A DNA stretch of 64,000 bases from Rhyacophila brunnea (Eukaryota > Arthropoda > Insecta > Trichoptera > Rhyacophilidae). Positions within the stretch are counted from its first letter, which is position 1. The number at the start of each line of letters is the position of its first letter. The position numbers and the translations under genes were made by a program. Where the stretch lies: the NCBI GenBank assembly GCA_022495005.1, contig JAGYXB010000439.1:124001-188000 (forward strand), in the 5' to 3' direction. The notes under the pieces were generated by a model. The model was not told the origin of the DNA, did no database searches, and was given only the letters and a program-made list of their open reading frames with translations. Below are positions 21,471 to 33,960 of the stretch, piece by piece.

Positions 21471-22824
21471 GAATATCGAACACACACTGAATTTAGGGCG
21501 CGGAGAATGTCGTAACGGTGAAAATAAATGTGGGGGAGGGTTTTAGTTCCAGAAACGACTGTCATGGCGCAGACGACTCGACATGAAACAGTGTATTGGA
21601 GCGATGACTGATGGGCGATGGCAGTACGGTAGGTACCTACAACACTATTTGCAGTCACGATAACTATTGGCAGACAACAAGAAATCGGCGATAACAGGAA
21701 GTCGCTATAGTCGCATCGCATGTAGAAGAATTCTAGTCACGTATCTGTCATGGCGGCAACGGATGTATCGGCTCTTCTTTTAGATGCGACTCCTTTTCTT
21801 CTACGCAATAAACCAAAGTTTTACTAATAATCATTCTAACATAACTCCTGATAGCTTTATACATATTTTTATTATGAAAAGCTTCAAATTACATAAATTG
21901 CCAGGTCCGTACACCACGGGAGCGTAAAATGAAATGATAAATTTGGGGGCGTCCCTCATTTGAAAACGGAAAACTGCACTGGAGAGGGTTGTTAGTTCTC
22001 AGTTTTAACACGTGGACAAGAAGTTCTTGTTTGACAGAAGTGGTGGGTTACAGTACGCGACCACATTAAATTTCAATTACATTTTTAACTCTCTACAACT
22101 CAACATTTATTCATCTTTGCCTCATGCAAATTTTCAAGTTTTTATTTTAAAAATTAGGTGAGTGTACACAAAAAAATCCCTCATTTTAAATATAAAAATA
22201 ATGTACTTACTTAATAAGAAAATGTTATTAATTAAATTATTTATTAATATATTGATTACAATATATAATATAAAGATACATAATCATAAAAACAATGATG
22301 GTTTTTTGGAAATTTCGTCGCACGTATAGTTGAAAATTATTTGTCGTTAAACTGAAGTACTTACCGTCTTTATCATATGTGATATACATCTTAAGCAGCT
22401 TACTTAGCCTAGTGACTATTTTATGATTTTTTTGAGAATCTCGCTGATGATTTCTCGAGAAATAATAATTCTCGAAATTTCGGAAAATTAATTTCTTGAG
22501 ACATGAGATTGGCTTCTTGTGATTATAATTAGCTCAACAATTCTCGATCACAACCTCTCATGGTACACGGTACACAATGAAGATATTTTATTAGCAATAA
22601 TAATTAATATTCTTATAAAATACACACAGAAAATATATCTTGAACACAATATTTAAATTATTTACAAGACGTGTACCAAGTGAGCCTCGTCAGAAAGTTC
22701 AAAAATATTAAACAGATACTTAAGTACGAAGATTCCACACTATCAAATGTAAAACGACCGTTGCACCACGACTCAATTAGTGTGTTTTTAACACATACGA
22801 CGTGTCTTATATCGCACAAGCTAA

Positions 22825-23170
22825 GGCCCGTTTCAGACGGGACACCGGTGTCGCGCTCGTATTAATATAGGAGGCCTTTGTATTCGAATAAAGGGGCATT
22901 TGTATTATGTTTATGAACGCCCCAGAGTTAATAAGTCAACGCTGACCGTGTCCGGTACACTTTTCCGTCGGCCGCTACATTCTCAATCCGCTGATACACT
23001 TGTTTTTATTACCGCAGCCAGTTTTACGTTCTAATTTATAACGCGAAATTATGCATTGACTCTTTAGCTCTGGGGCATTCATAAACATAAAACAAAGGCC
23101 GCTTTATTCGAATACAAAGGCCTCCTATATTATATCGAGCGCGACACCGGTGTCCCGTCTGAAACGGGCC
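22825..23170. mobile_element. Harbinger-type MITE with long inverted repeats (unit 2 only)
   Basis: GGCCCGTTTCAGACGGGACA and its reverse complement are the ends, flanked by TAA on both sides (22822-22824 and 23171-23173). The arms pair over about 130 bp with some mismatches. A 3-bp TAA duplication and GGCC termini are typical of PIF/Harbinger MITEs. Unit 1 lacks it (GCTAAGTGAAG at 9080). Confidence 0.88.
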
Positions 23171-23366
23171 TAAGTGTAGCAATTTTTTATAATATGAAAA
23201 TAATTATGCAGCAATTGAAAAGAACTGGTAGTGCCAAACGGCAGTGGAATGGTGTGAATGACTCCATGCATATAAATTATTAAAGCAGCGAGGAAATTAT
23301 TAAAATATTATAAAATATCAAATGAAAGTTCTCACACAATAGTCATGTTTGTAATTTAGATGAAAT

Positions 23367-23426
23367 ATGTCGACACTGTGCAGTTATTTTGTGGCGCTAT
23401 TTTTCCTGATGTTCGTATATAATCCA
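23367..23426 (+). CDS. Copy 2 exon 1: signal peptide
   Basis: MSTLCSYFVALFFLMFVYNP, then GTAAGA. Four of twenty residues differ from copy 1. The in-frame TGA upstream is conserved. Confidence 0.85.
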
Positions 23427-26400
23427 GTAAGAAAAAATTACAAATATAATATATTAAACATTATCAAATAATTTTACTTCTAATCTGGTGAAAAAGTGTA
23501 CTTACTTGGATTTTGAATATTTCAATTCATACCTTTAATTAATAATCTCAAATTTTTATATTATGTACTAGTTATATTGTGTCGAGAATCAAAGACAGGC
23601 GAGTGATTTTTATGTGAAAAATTAGGTATGTATATTATAGTGGAGAAAAGTGGAGGAAATTAAAGAAATCTAAGTCTAGTCTAAGTATTTTTTTAAATTT
23701 AAAAGGTTAGAATATGAAGCAGTATGTTTTCTCTTTCTAAAATATTGGTTTGCTGATGAATTCAAATATAATTATTGAACTTATAAAACAACGGACAACT
23801 CAATTTATGTAACATACGTGGTTATTTCATTTTAGGATTGTGAGAATCTTTGAAGCCCTTGTGAATCGCAGACTATGGTCTGTTCTGTGTTGCAACCTGC
23901 CGTCGATACTCGATTCAGTTACTTACCTGTTTTGTATTATAATCAAATAAATTGAAATATTTGATCTGATTATAAACTTTAATATTAAAATTCATCTTCA
24001 TAATAATTATTTCTTAAGAGTGGGTTGATTATTTGGGCTGCGTATAAGTTGCAGTACGGCCTTATAGACACATTTCAGAAAATATTGTTGAGGTTTATTT
24101 GCACGAGGCTGTAGAACTACTATCCATGGTTTTAAGCAATATAATCTCTCTTGGATATTATGGTTACATAATGAAGTCTAGAAATTATAAGAGATTTTTA
24201 ATTAGTTATGTGTTTTTTACAACTTGATGTAAAATGATAACTATCATAATATTCTTGTTAGTAAGTAGTACCTATTACCCTGTGTGTCTCTGATAACTAT
24301 CTTAAAAATTGGTAGCAACAGATATTTGCTCTCCCAAACTAATGCCAATGAAATGGTAAAATACAAATAATAATGTATTCAACAAAAATGCTTTGGGTAT
24401 TGATGTAATCCATTAGCGTGAGGTGAGCTTAAACTGACGTTGCTGATAAATTATATTTAGCCCACTCTATGGCTGTGCTTTACAATTTTTATGATCATGT
24501 TTTAAAATGTAACAATCTCCAATGTTACTTATTTTCTTTATATTTTCCATGCCGTGTGGTGAATATATTAGACCTCTCTTATGTACTGTCGACTAGTCTT
24601 AGGCAACCATGATTGTCAGCAACCAGTAAGTGTGACTGGTCGCCGCAACCACGTGCGTAAACGTTGATTTCCTTTCTCATGCCTCGTGTTTGCTATTTAC
24701 CCGGTTGCCGGTGACTGGTTGTAGGTGCGTAAGGGGCCCTAAAGTTATAATTTACAATGTATTAATATTATTGTAATTATTCTAGATAACGACTTCACAC
24801 AGAGACACGGGTTTCTTAAATATTAAATCCCTTAAAGACTCGTTTAAGAATTGGGGACATCACTCTCTTACGCAGACTTGTTCGGCGAACGGGTAAGCAT
24901 TTAAAGTAATATTTAATTATAATTACCAGTAATAATTCGATGTCGTTATTGATTCCAAATTCGTTGTACGCTGAGTGAGAGTGGGGACATTCATGCTGAT
25001 TAATATTTGACAGTATTTTTTAAACTGTGATGAGTAGACCGACTATTTCTTACGTGATTTTTATTCAGAGGTACCTATGTAGGTAAATATTCACCGTTCT
25101 CACATTGTTATTTTTCATCACCGTAGGTACACTACATATAATTCATAATGTGTTACTACGACTATATTGCTCGATAGTTTTTATAAAATAATATTAATAC
25201 TATAAAATGAAAATTGCTCTGAGTTAATAACGTCTTTTGTACTAAATCAAGTGTGTCTAGTTGTATAGTTCTCCGTGTATTACACTGTACTACATATTAT
25301 TACAAGTTATTTTTTGTAAAAAGGGTTCATTAAATTATTAACGTATTTTTAAATTAAAAATTGTTGCAACCCTATTTGAGTTCAGTTGAGAAAAAATACT
25401 TGAAAACTCCGGTCTCTGGTGATGAACCAAAAATTTGCATATTTTTATATTGTGTATGTACCTATTATCAGATCCATCTGATGCAATGTGATTAAATGCA
25501 CGACTATACAATATATTATTAATGTAAAAATATAAGTACACACATAATATACCTATACCTATGTACTTAAATACACACACACAAATAAACAACTGCCCAG
25601 CGCTCGAAATGGAAAAGTTTACGAACCGGAGCGCTCGACAATTTTTCTGAAGATATTTACATAGTCATCAAATCGTATATGTATATTATAAAAATGAGTG
25701 TGTCAGATTTTCTATTCTATGGCCTATCTAGCTCAGACGGTCAACATAGTTTTTCCACGAGATGGAGCGATAGTTTTACAAATTTCACGAGCCGGAACGG
25801 CGCTCCGGTGCGTTCCGTTCCATTTCGAGCCCTGCAACTGCCTATCTAAGATCAGAGCTATTGTTAGTTATAGATACTGTATAGCCCCTCATTAGCCTCA
25901 CACATAGATAATATACGTAAAAGCCTCGCGAGGCAAATGCTCGGTCAGTTAGTACGCGACAGCGTTGCCATGTCTACTGAAATTTCAGTAGATCTACTGA
26001 TATTTTTTGATATTTTTGGCAATATACTGAATCTACTGATATTTTCTGAAATCTACTGATATTTCTTCATTTCACAAAATTCCCACCAGCCGGGAAAAAA
26101 ACTAGCCATCTTTGAAAATTTAGGAATCTGCGGCCCGCGGTGAATTTTTTTTTCCTAAAAAAACGAGCCGACCATGAAAAATAGGGAACCTGCGGCCCGC
26201 GGCGAAATATTCTTCCCAAAAAAAACAAGCCGACCACGAAAAATGGGGAACCTGCGGCCCGCGGCGAAATATTCTTCCTAAAAAAACAAGCCGATCACGA
26301 AAAATGGGGAACCTGCGGCCCGCGGTGAAATATTTTGCTTAAAGCAGAAATCTACTGATAATTTGTCGAATCTACTGAATTTTTTTTACACATTCTACTG

Positions 26401-29400
26401 AAATTTCAAATTTTGACTTGGCAACATTGGTACGCGACTCTCCTGAGGCAAACGCACGCGCCGCCTCGCCCGAGCGTTCCGCGGCCGATCCAAGCGTCGG
26501 TTTATCGATGCTCAAAGGTGCTGCGCGCGGCAGCCTTGCGTAACGTTAAGACGGTACTTCAGTGAAACAGCAAATATTTCGTCGCGAACTGTCTCGCGCA
26601 GCGATTTTCGCGAAGCAAATGCCCGAGGCACCCTCGCGAGGCTGCTCGCTCAGTCAGTACGCGGCTATTACTTAATTATGTTCTGAATAATAACAATTTT
26701 ATTTTCAGTGCAAGACTTCTCAACTTGGTAAACTTAGTATGCAGTACAGCACAAGCTCTGAATGCAACGGCAAGGGATGCATGTTATGGATGTTTTACCA
26801 GATTTGCTACGTTAGCTCAGGTGTGCCATGTCTTACATTATTATAATCATGACATGTGCATAAAAGCATATATATCTTAGTCATGCCCCTTACATCCTGA
26901 ATCGGACCCCAGATCAGGATCTTTGACGCCTTTGACTTAGTGATTTTTCATATTTTTAAATAAAACCACTTGAATTATTAAGTTCTTGGCACTCGGCTTC
27001 ATGACATGAAACACTGATCGCGACCCCCTTTTGCGCATCTATTCTATACACAAGACTGCTATACGCCGCTATCGACGGTAGTTTTTCATTTTTGTATTGA
27101 AGAACACTTATTGTAACAATTACAATTAGTTAGCTGTCTAAATAGTCGAAACTGTCTATCTAGCTCTAAAATTTAACACAGCCAAGAGAGGTGCTGTTAA
27201 AACATATCACTTATTGTAACCATTACAATTAACTTATTGTTACAGTTAAGTGCTAATGCTTCCATATATTTTCCGGAATTCGGTGGTTGCAGGTTCGAGT
27301 ACTCATCGGCACCATATTTATTCAAGATTTTTTTCTAAAATTAATGTTTCTGAGATTAACACTGTTTTAACATTTATTTCAGGGTCAGCAACAATTATCG
27401 GCACTTAGTTTATGTGCCTCGAAATATTTTGCTGGCACGCCATATGCATCATGCGCTACAAGATTAGCAGTAAGTACATATATGTAATATAATATAATGA
27501 GGATGGCCACGACGGCCTATAGCGTCGTGGGTTCCAGGTTCGAATCCTGGGTCCGGCAAATACACATTTTGTTTTTCAATTTGTGTTTGAGTCATAGTAT
27601 GGACCTAATAGGATGGGCAAGTGGTTAACATCAATTTCTCGTAAAAATATGTTAATACAAAACCTACACTCTGTGGAGGCCCACATGATCTTATTAGGAT
27701 CGCATTTGGTCAAAAAAACATAACATGCAATCAAATAAAACTCACATAGATATACAGCTAATGTCATTTGTAAATAGCAATAAGCTATTTAACTGCTGAA
27801 AGATATTATAGACTACATTGTAATAATATTATAAATGATTTAAGTACTTCTTTTACATGGTGGCTCATACGCTCCTCTCAGTGTGTAGAATGTACTAAAA
27901 TTCTAATATTTAAATCTGAAAATCAAATATTTTGTGTAGTGATGACCAATTTTTGTTAGTAGGTATAATAAATACTTTCATCAGTCGAGTCAGAAGTTAA
28001 TGATCAAGGAAGAAAATTACAATGCTATTATCGGTCTAATACGTAATTTTGCTAAATTTACAGACAGTGGTGAGTTCTACGGGAGTTTTTACTCCTACAA
28101 ATGGCCAATGTACCACAGGATATTGCGAATTTGTACGATGTCTAAGGAAGGTCAACTCTGACAGTGTGGTAAGAATATGAATATATAATTCGACTTGAAG
28201 ATATTATGAGTGTCTTTTCTGGTATGATGTGTTCAATATTAGTTATCCATTCAAAATAATTACAAGATAAAAAGAACTTTTTATATACCTACAACATTTT
28301 TAAATTTTCTGTTGAATTATTATGCTCAATATGCTCAAACTTGTAAGTACTTGATATGAAGTAAATAAAAAACAAACAAACAAATATAGAATATTGAAAT
28401 GTCATTTTGATTACCATAGTAAAGCACGTATATATTAATAATTTAGTTGCTAGGACCACCCCCTTAGCAACCAACCAATAATAGTCGTTTACTTTTTACG
28501 GATTTTTCTCAAATAACTTTCCATACAAAACAGAATTAACTGAAAATCAATTCAATTCTGCTTAAAGCTGGCTAAAAGTATTAAAAGAATGTATTGGCAT
28601 CGTGTTCTGGTATATTCTAAAAGTTTCAAATGTCTAGCTAGTCGGGAAGTTAGTTAAAAATTTATTGCAAGATTTGTAATGGACAATCAACCACCGGACA
28701 AACAAGAATACGAGCTAATACAAACGTTGTAAAAATATACACGCACGACGTTTCAGTTAGAAGTAAAGTTTAATTAAATGGTAACATTGTTACATAATAT
28801 GGCAATTTCAAAAAAATATATGTATGTACCTACCTATATTGTAAACGGATACTATGAGCTTACAATACTGTCCTGCTAAGTAAAAAGACAGTGTTTTTGG
28901 TTTTAGTGAAATGAGACCCCGAATTCTAAGCTACATTTTCTCTTATATTATGTAAAATTATTGGATTGTTTTCACATAATCTCTCAATATGCAATGTCTT
29001 TTTACTCAGCAGGGCAAAATAGTTGTGTCGTAAAAATCTCCCAAATAATGTTCGATAAAAACTTCAGTTCGCTGGAGTTTTTTTAGTCTGACAAACAAAC
29101 ATTGAGTTTTAAAGTAAGTAAGTATAGATTATATACCACGTTGGCCTAGTTCGTAGAGTGATCGTCTTTGTCAAATATGGTCAATAAATGCATGTCATTT
29201 TTTCAATGTGTATTTGATCCAGTGCAAGGACCCGACGGGTTGGACGGATTGAAAATGATAACCTACTTTATTTTTATAGATTACAATATAACATACTTAT
29301 TATTTTTATTAATAACCAAACCATGTATGGTTTTGTACACTTTTTACCCTAAGTTTGTAGGCTTTATCAATATATAGTTATATTAATCTACAACATGGGT

Positions 29401-31397
29401 GGCCAACCTTTTCAGCAGCCGGGCCAGATTCTAAAAATGAGATTTTATACCGGGCTGCAAAACCGATTTTTTTTATAATTCAAAACAAAAAAGAAATATT
29501 ATATATTATATATATTAATAAAATAAAACAAAAATCAGAATCAAACATATTTATTAGATTAGGCTTTTTTTAAGTGATAAAAAATTAACAAAATAATACT
29601 ACATAAAATATACTAATATAAATTTTAGTGAGAAGTTTGATTTTGTGTGGCAGAACTAAGTGCATAAATATCGATATCGAGTTAGGTTGTTCCTACACGC
29701 AAACAGTTTTCCAAATGCACATCAGTGAATCGTGTTCTCAGTCGGGATTTGATATGCTTCATCTGACTAAAAAGCTGTTCACACGTGTAAGTGTTTCCAA
29801 ATAGCGAAGTTGTTTGTAAAATGCAGGATATTTCTCCTTGTCCAAATATGTTTTGTACTCTTCCAAACCAACCTGATGGGATTTCTTCTTTAACTGTTCA
29901 TCGCAACATAGTTCACAATATTCCATTTGTAAATTTCGTGGTAATAAATTCACGTCTACAGAGAATGGCGTAACAAATGCAGCAAAAAACACACGGTGCT
30001 TTTAAAAATCTTGAGTCAATATCGAATCTCAATTTACGAAATTAGCACATAGCACACTAGCGGTAGCATTATTATTATTATTTCTCATTGTTCCACGGGC
30101 CACAAGTTGACACCCAGCGGGCCACATGCGGCCCGCTGGCCGCGGGTTGGCCACCCATGATCTACAACATTTCGTCGCTTTGCGTCAAATCTTGGAAGTT
30201 TTGACAGCAAACCTGCCCATTGTAATTGATTTAACCAGGGACGCGCCAAGCGGTGTGTTATGTTATGGGTACAAACACTCTGGCGGCAGTATTAAAGGGG
30301 CGAAAAAAATCAGATTTTTTAAAAATGATTTATTAAAATATAATATTTATGTTATTAAATTGCATGAACCCAACCTTATTATGAAGTATATGAAGTACCT
30401 ACGCATGTTGCTTACTGCAGAATGGTGGGAAATTGAGTACTAAGCGTGAATTGTACAACTATTTATTACGTACATATTATATTCTTATTTATGACATTTA
30501 AATCTCCGACCTATGACGAATACATCACAGTTGTTTATCGTCATATCAGTTGTCGAAAATCATTGTTTCGAAGCGTCAACAGAATGTCTAGTGTCAATAG
30601 TGTCATAGTATAAATAAAAAATCGTTTCTGCAAAAATATAATTCTTGTGCGCCAGAAAATGAACCAAGGCATAAAGATACAATGTTTTAAGAAAAAACAA
30701 TTATTAATTAATTGTTTCATGACTTTGTTTGACAGATATTTGACAGTTATATAACATCATAAAGACGCAATTTTCTTCCATATAAATTAATATTTTTTTT
30801 TTTCATAAATTGGGCCAGAATGTTATACATCTACAAGCTAAAATATGTCATTATTTTTGTTATAACATTAATATTTTGATGACGATAAAATTTAATAAAC
30901 ATTTTATTTCTTATTTATTTTGGTTTGGCACCCGGGTGGTAGTCGCCCTTGGCGCGGTTCTGGGTTTAACGTTGATAATATGGTTTATAGTAAATAATAT
31001 TTAATGTGGGTGTTTATATTGATAATACATTATATTATATTCTTTAAAGATCGCTCAATGTGCCCGCGAAGTGCGGCTTGCGGGACCAGCCATAAACGTG
31101 ACTGTAGATAGCAGCAATATCCGGTACTACACAAACATCACCAGCTGTATCCTCGCCAAGTCTAGATGCAACCTCTACAACCCAATCACCGGCGACACCC
31201 AGTTCCCCGGTCTCACCACAGTCAATACGGGAAAAGTACAAACCCAAGTTCCACTTTATAATACTCTACAAATAACACCAGACGGCACATTGCGCGTAAT
31301 CTCTTTTCCCGCAACGATTATGGTTTCGTCGACATTTTGCTCGTCTCAACCAAACACACTCACACAATCTAATTGGATGAATGACCAATGCCCTTAA
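23367..31397 (+). CDS. Secreted cysteine-rich protein, copy 2 (six exons, 272 aa)
   Basis: Join of 23367-23426, 24786-24892, 26709-26820, 27383-27469, 28064-28168 and 31050-31397; 819 nt with the same phases and splice signals as copy 1. It is intact. Compared with copy 1 it has nine replacements: Y5C, L8F, V10A and I15M in the signal peptide, S23T, V36L, A49T, S54A and T107K after it; eight differences are silent. All 14 mature cysteines and the three sequons are kept, and the signal peptide gains a cysteine. Function is unknown. The two genes share about 1 kb of upstream DNA (from 10190 and 23200) and so may be regulated alike, although upstream insertions differ (inference). Intron 5 is longer and carries a hAT element. 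Confidence 0.88.
24786..24892 (+). CDS. Copy 2 exon 2
   Basis: Preceded by TTATTCTAG, followed by GTAAGC. Starts ITTSHRDTGF. Four replacements against copy 1; C52 kept. Confidence 0.88.
25598..25834. mobile_element. hAT MITE, family h1, in intron 2 (unit 2 only)
   Basis: CAGCGCTCGAAATGG to CCATTTCGAGCCCTG with 8-bp duplication CAACTGCC (25590-25597 and 25835-25842). Unit 1 has the empty site AAACAACTGCCTATCTC near 12684. 237 bp. Confidence 0.92.
25960..26429. mobile_element. hAT-like element, family h3, with internal minisatellite (unit 2 only)
   Basis: CAGCGTTGCCATG to TTGGCAACATTG with 8-bp duplication GTACGCGA (25952-25959 and 26430-26437). Unit 1 is uninterrupted near 12795. Subterminal ATCTACTGA motifs recur in both halves. 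The centre (26090-26335) has four roughly 61-bp repeats. A relative of its left end is at 54433. Confidence 0.9.
26090..26335 (+). repeat. Four 61-bp repeats inside the h3 element
   Basis: TGCGGCCCGCGG recurs at about 26129, 26191, 26252 and 26313, each followed by a GAAATATT-like A/T part and AAGCCGA.CA.GAAAAAT. The last three units are closest to one another. Confidence 0.85.
26709..26820 (+). CDS. Copy 2 exon 3
   Basis: Identical at every base to copy 1 exon 3; TTTTCAG acceptor, GTGTGC donor. Confidence 0.9.
27383..27469 (+). CDS. Copy 2 exon 4
   Basis: Preceded by TTATTTCAG, followed by GTAAGT. CASKYF replaces CASTYF; otherwise identical in protein. Confidence 0.9.
27498..27712 (+). mobile_element. 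tRNA-headed SINE in intron 4 of copy 2
   Basis: Box-B-like GGTTCGAATCCTGGG is better kept than in copy 1. Same site as 13765-13976, hence present before the duplication. Confidence 0.7.
28064..28168 (+). CDS. Copy 2 exon 5
   Basis: ATTTACAG acceptor, GTAAGA donor. Protein identical to copy 1 exon 5. Confidence 0.9.
29139..29260 (+). mobile_element. tRNA-like SINE in intron 5 of copy 2
   Basis: ACGTTGGCCTAGTTCGTAGAG head, then TTTTTCAATGTGTATTTGATC and GGACCCGACGGGTTGG. The same kind of 3' body (variable bases around GGACC...GGTTGG) is in the other SINEs. Confidence 0.5.
29394..30159 (-). mobile_element. hAT element, family h4, with transposase tail (unit 2 only)
   Basis: CATGGGTGGCCAACC to GGTTGGCCACCCATG with 8-bp duplication ATCTACAA (29386-29393 and 30160-30167). 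766 bp, in intron 5 of copy 2. It contains the C-terminal remnant of a hAT transposase on the minus strand and so derives by deletion from an autonomous element. Confidence 0.9.
29660..29992 (-). pseudogene. hAT transposase C-terminal fragment (ZBED5/GTF2IRD2-like)
   Basis: The minus strand reads FAAFVTPFSVDVNLLP...LQMEYCELCCDEQLKKK, then YLDKEKYPAFYKQLR. After a frame change it reads CEQLFSQMKHIKSRLRTRF and HLENCLRV. This is the hAT dimerisation region of the GTF2IRD2/EPM2AIP1-type family (YPxL...CEQ.FS.MK..K...R.RL...HLEN.LR). 5' part absent, frameshifted, dead. Confidence 0.8.
30235..30963. mobile_element. MITE family E, complete, in intron 5 of copy 2
   Basis: CCAGGGACGCGCCAAGCG at the left and CTTGGCGCGGTTCTGG at the right are imperfect inverted repeats. 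Subterminal GGCGGCAGTATTAA and GGCACCCGGGTGG. Others: truncated 15455-16109, and 35442-35747. Confidence 0.65.
31050..31397 (+). CDS. Copy 2 exon 6 (terminal)
   Basis: Preceded by TTCTTTAAAG; 115 residues identical to copy 1, four silent differences; ends DQCP and TAA. Confidence 0.92.
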   Translation: MAQCAREVRLAGPAINVTVDSSNIRYYTNITSCILAKSRCNLYNPITGDTQFPGLTTVNTGKVQTQVPLYNTLQITPDGTLRVISFPATIMVSSTFCSSQPNTLTQSNWMNDQCP

Positions 31398-31702
31398 ATT
31401 AAAAAAAAATATTTCCGACTTACCACGGCTAATAACGGTAAACTATATACTGAAGTTTTCTCTTTGTAATATCAGTTTTAAGCAGGCGCGCACACATGGG
31501 GAGAGTTTTCGCGTTTGTAGCCCCCCAGAAACGGAAAAAAAATACAATTTACTTAGGTAAATTGAATATTTCTACATTTTATTCTTCGTCAGAATCGCAT
31601 GACTGAGGATCGTGACCCGATGATTAGGTTATTGAATAGCCTATGAAAGGGTTGGCTCCACTCCTCTAGGCATTCTGCGACACGACAGACGTGTAGCCAC
31701 TG

Positions 31703-31944
31703 CGCACCGTGAGTGTAAAACCAAGGCATCTGCAAATTTTTCAATTTCGAGATTAAATGCAAAAGTCGTGAACTTGATAATGTAAAAGTGAAGTAACTGA
31801 AAGAACATGCAATATAATGTAGATATAAACCAAATATTATGATTTTTTGGAAACTCTATTTTTCCTAACAAAACGAAGACCTCAAACTCTAATATATCCA
31901 AAATATGTCTTTTGCAGATCCCTTGGTTTTACACTCACGGTGCG
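31703..31944. mobile_element. Small TIR element with 4-bp target duplication (unit 2 only)
   Basis: CGCACCGTGAGTGTAAAACC and its reverse complement at the ends, flanked by ACTG on both sides (31699-31702 and 31945-31948). The arms continue through CAAGG. Unit 1 lacks it (GACACGAAAGAACCGTG near 17090). 242 bp, non-coding. Confidence 0.8.
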
Positions 31945-32261
31945 ACTGAAAGACCCGTGATATGTATCTATAGTCTAAGCCCGTGATACTCATAAATTTG
32001 TGCAACTATCTGTGGCATTAAAAGTTTGCTTTAATATTCAGATACGAAACGTCTATAAGACAATACAGTGCGGACAGCGAGAACTGAAACCCCACCTCCC
32101 CTTGTGCGCCCGCCTGCCTACAAATATTATAAACCCTGGTACGCGTAAGCAAGCCGTAACTGTGATCGTTGCAGATACAGAACCGGTATGGACGCCATAT
32201 AATAATTAGTTCGCGAGCCTAAGAAATAACTATTTCGCATTTAAAGTTGGTTAAAGTATCA

Positions 32262-32812
32262 GCGGGTCTATTCTACACACAATGCTGCTTTCGGTCCGCT
32301 ACGGCAGCTAAATAGGGTAGGAAAGGATCGAATTATTAACACTTATTGTAACAATTACAATAATTTAGTTATAATTGTTACAATAAGTAGGTACTATGTT
32401 TTAACAGCACCTCTCTAGATAGACCGATATAGACAAATTTGACAGTTCAGAGGGTTAACTTATTGTAATTGTTACTTCGATACTGTCCTACCCCAGGGCT
32501 CGAAATGGACCGGAGCGCCGTTCCTGTTCGTGAAATCGGTAAAATTATCGCTCCGTCAAGTGAAAAAAATAATTTGTCCGTCTGAGCTAGATAGGCCATA
32601 TACCTACCTAATAGAAAATCAAACACGCTTATTTTTATGAAATACACATAAAATTTGATAACTATATCTTCCAGCTATGATAACTAGATGTATTGTTCTT
32701 CAGAAAACTGTGGAGCGCTCCGGTTCGTAAACTTTTCCATTTCGAGCGCTGTCCTACCCTATTTAGCTGCCGTAGCGGACCGAAAGCAGGCTTGTGTATA
32801 GAATAAACCCGC
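32262..32812. mobile_element. MITE family B, hosting a nested h1 element
   Basis: Counterpart of 17350-18143. GCGGGTCTATTCTAC at the left, GAATAAACCCGC at the right. Lacks the h2 insert of copy 1, but has its own h1 insert at 32494-32751. Confidence 0.8.
32494..32751. mobile_element. hAT MITE, family h1 (unit 2 only)
   Basis: CAGGGCTCGAAATGG to CCATTTCGAGCGCTG, 8-bp duplication TCCTACCC (32486-32493 and 32752-32759). The matching site in unit 1 (TGTTCTACGCTATTTAG near 18080) is empty. Same length (258 bp) as the 16134 copy. Confidence 0.92.
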
Positions 32813-33792
32813 TGGAACGGTTACAGTTACAGCTCGCTACTGAGTTCCCGGCTTTAGATGGCATGAAACGAATTTGGTTTAATCATTATGACTGTTTTTG
32901 TCCCAACAGAATATTATAATCAGTAATCACAGAATCTTGTTGGGTGAATGCTCCAGGCCCCTAAACCGATTACCCACCATAGGCAATATGGGGAATTTAC
33001 AAATCTAGTTTTCCTTTATAACAGGATGTCATTACGAAGGTACGTTATGACCCATGCGTGCTCGCTTTTCTTTTGGCGTAATATAATAATATGGTATTGT
33101 CGCATATTATGTCTACTTATTCAGTCAAATTGGTTTGAATGTCCAGTGTCTTTCAACGAGCTAAAATTTATAAAATTATATAGATGCTATTATTATCATT
33201 ACGTAATAATATAATAATAAATATAATAAATAATAAATTTGACATATTTAGGTACTTATATAAGAGTGACATGTACACTAAAATAACAATAATTATTATT
33301 GGAAGCAAATGTTATTATGGATGTTATAATCCTTCAAGGGGATATTTTTTGTTCTCATATTTTTGTGTTCCTAAAATTACAAAAAAATGGTTGTCAGTAT
33401 TAACAAAATATAAAATAATACCTCAGTTGTACTTGTACAATGTTAGGAAATTTCAGTGTCAGTGCATCAGCAGCAAACGGTTAAAGCTCAGCACAGCGTC
33501 CGGAATGCGATGGTTATGGGTTGAAGTCCCATTAAGTGTAAATATTTTTTTTCTTATAAGTATATTGTATGTTTGTGATATGTTATGAACGTTTACATTT
33601 TAAATAAAGAATACCGGCTATATTCGTAAAACTTGTGTATTATTAATTTGTATACAGATAGTTTAAATAAATATTAGGTTTATTTTGACTTGTAAATACA
33701 TGTATTTAGTATTAGAAATCATACAAATCGACAGTTATATGTCATCTACCTAATTTGAATGGAATCTTGATTTTTATATGTATAATGATTAC

Positions 33793-33960
33793 ACCCACGG
33801 TGGCCGAGCGGTTACGCGTTAGGCTTATAAATGTCATGGGTCCCGGGTACAGATTCTGTGTCTGGCAAATTTATACGTTGTTTTTCAATGTGTATGTGGA
33901 CCCAAAGTATAGATCTGATATGTTGACCAAGTGGCTAACATTCATTTTTCGTAAAAAGCG
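33793..33960 (+). mobile_element. tRNA-headed SINE downstream of copy 2
   Basis: GGTGGCCGAGCGGTTACGCG is a good box-A-like start (as in Ser/Leu tRNAs); box B is worn. Partner of 21293-21470. Confidence 0.65.

Larger units (their letters stand above)
8253..22306. repeat. Tandem duplication, unit 1 (about 14.1 kb)
   Basis: Homology with unit 2 starts at TATCATA(G/T)GTGATATAC and ends at ACAATGATGGTTTT. It spans a complete secreted-protein gene plus about 2 kb upstream and 5.5 kb downstream. Unit-1-only insertions are at 8648-9029, 16134-16391, 17371-17845 and 18981-21274, with a probable one at 9094-10183. Only about 64 bp separates it from unit 2. Confidence 0.9.

Noticed and set aside
26090..26335. 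CRISPR-like repeats
   Set aside because: The 61-bp units are contiguous with no unique spacers and sit inside an hAT-type element.
33793..33870. tRNA-Ser or Leu-like gene
   Set aside because: Box A is good, but the anticodon and acceptor arms do not fold and a SINE body follows.
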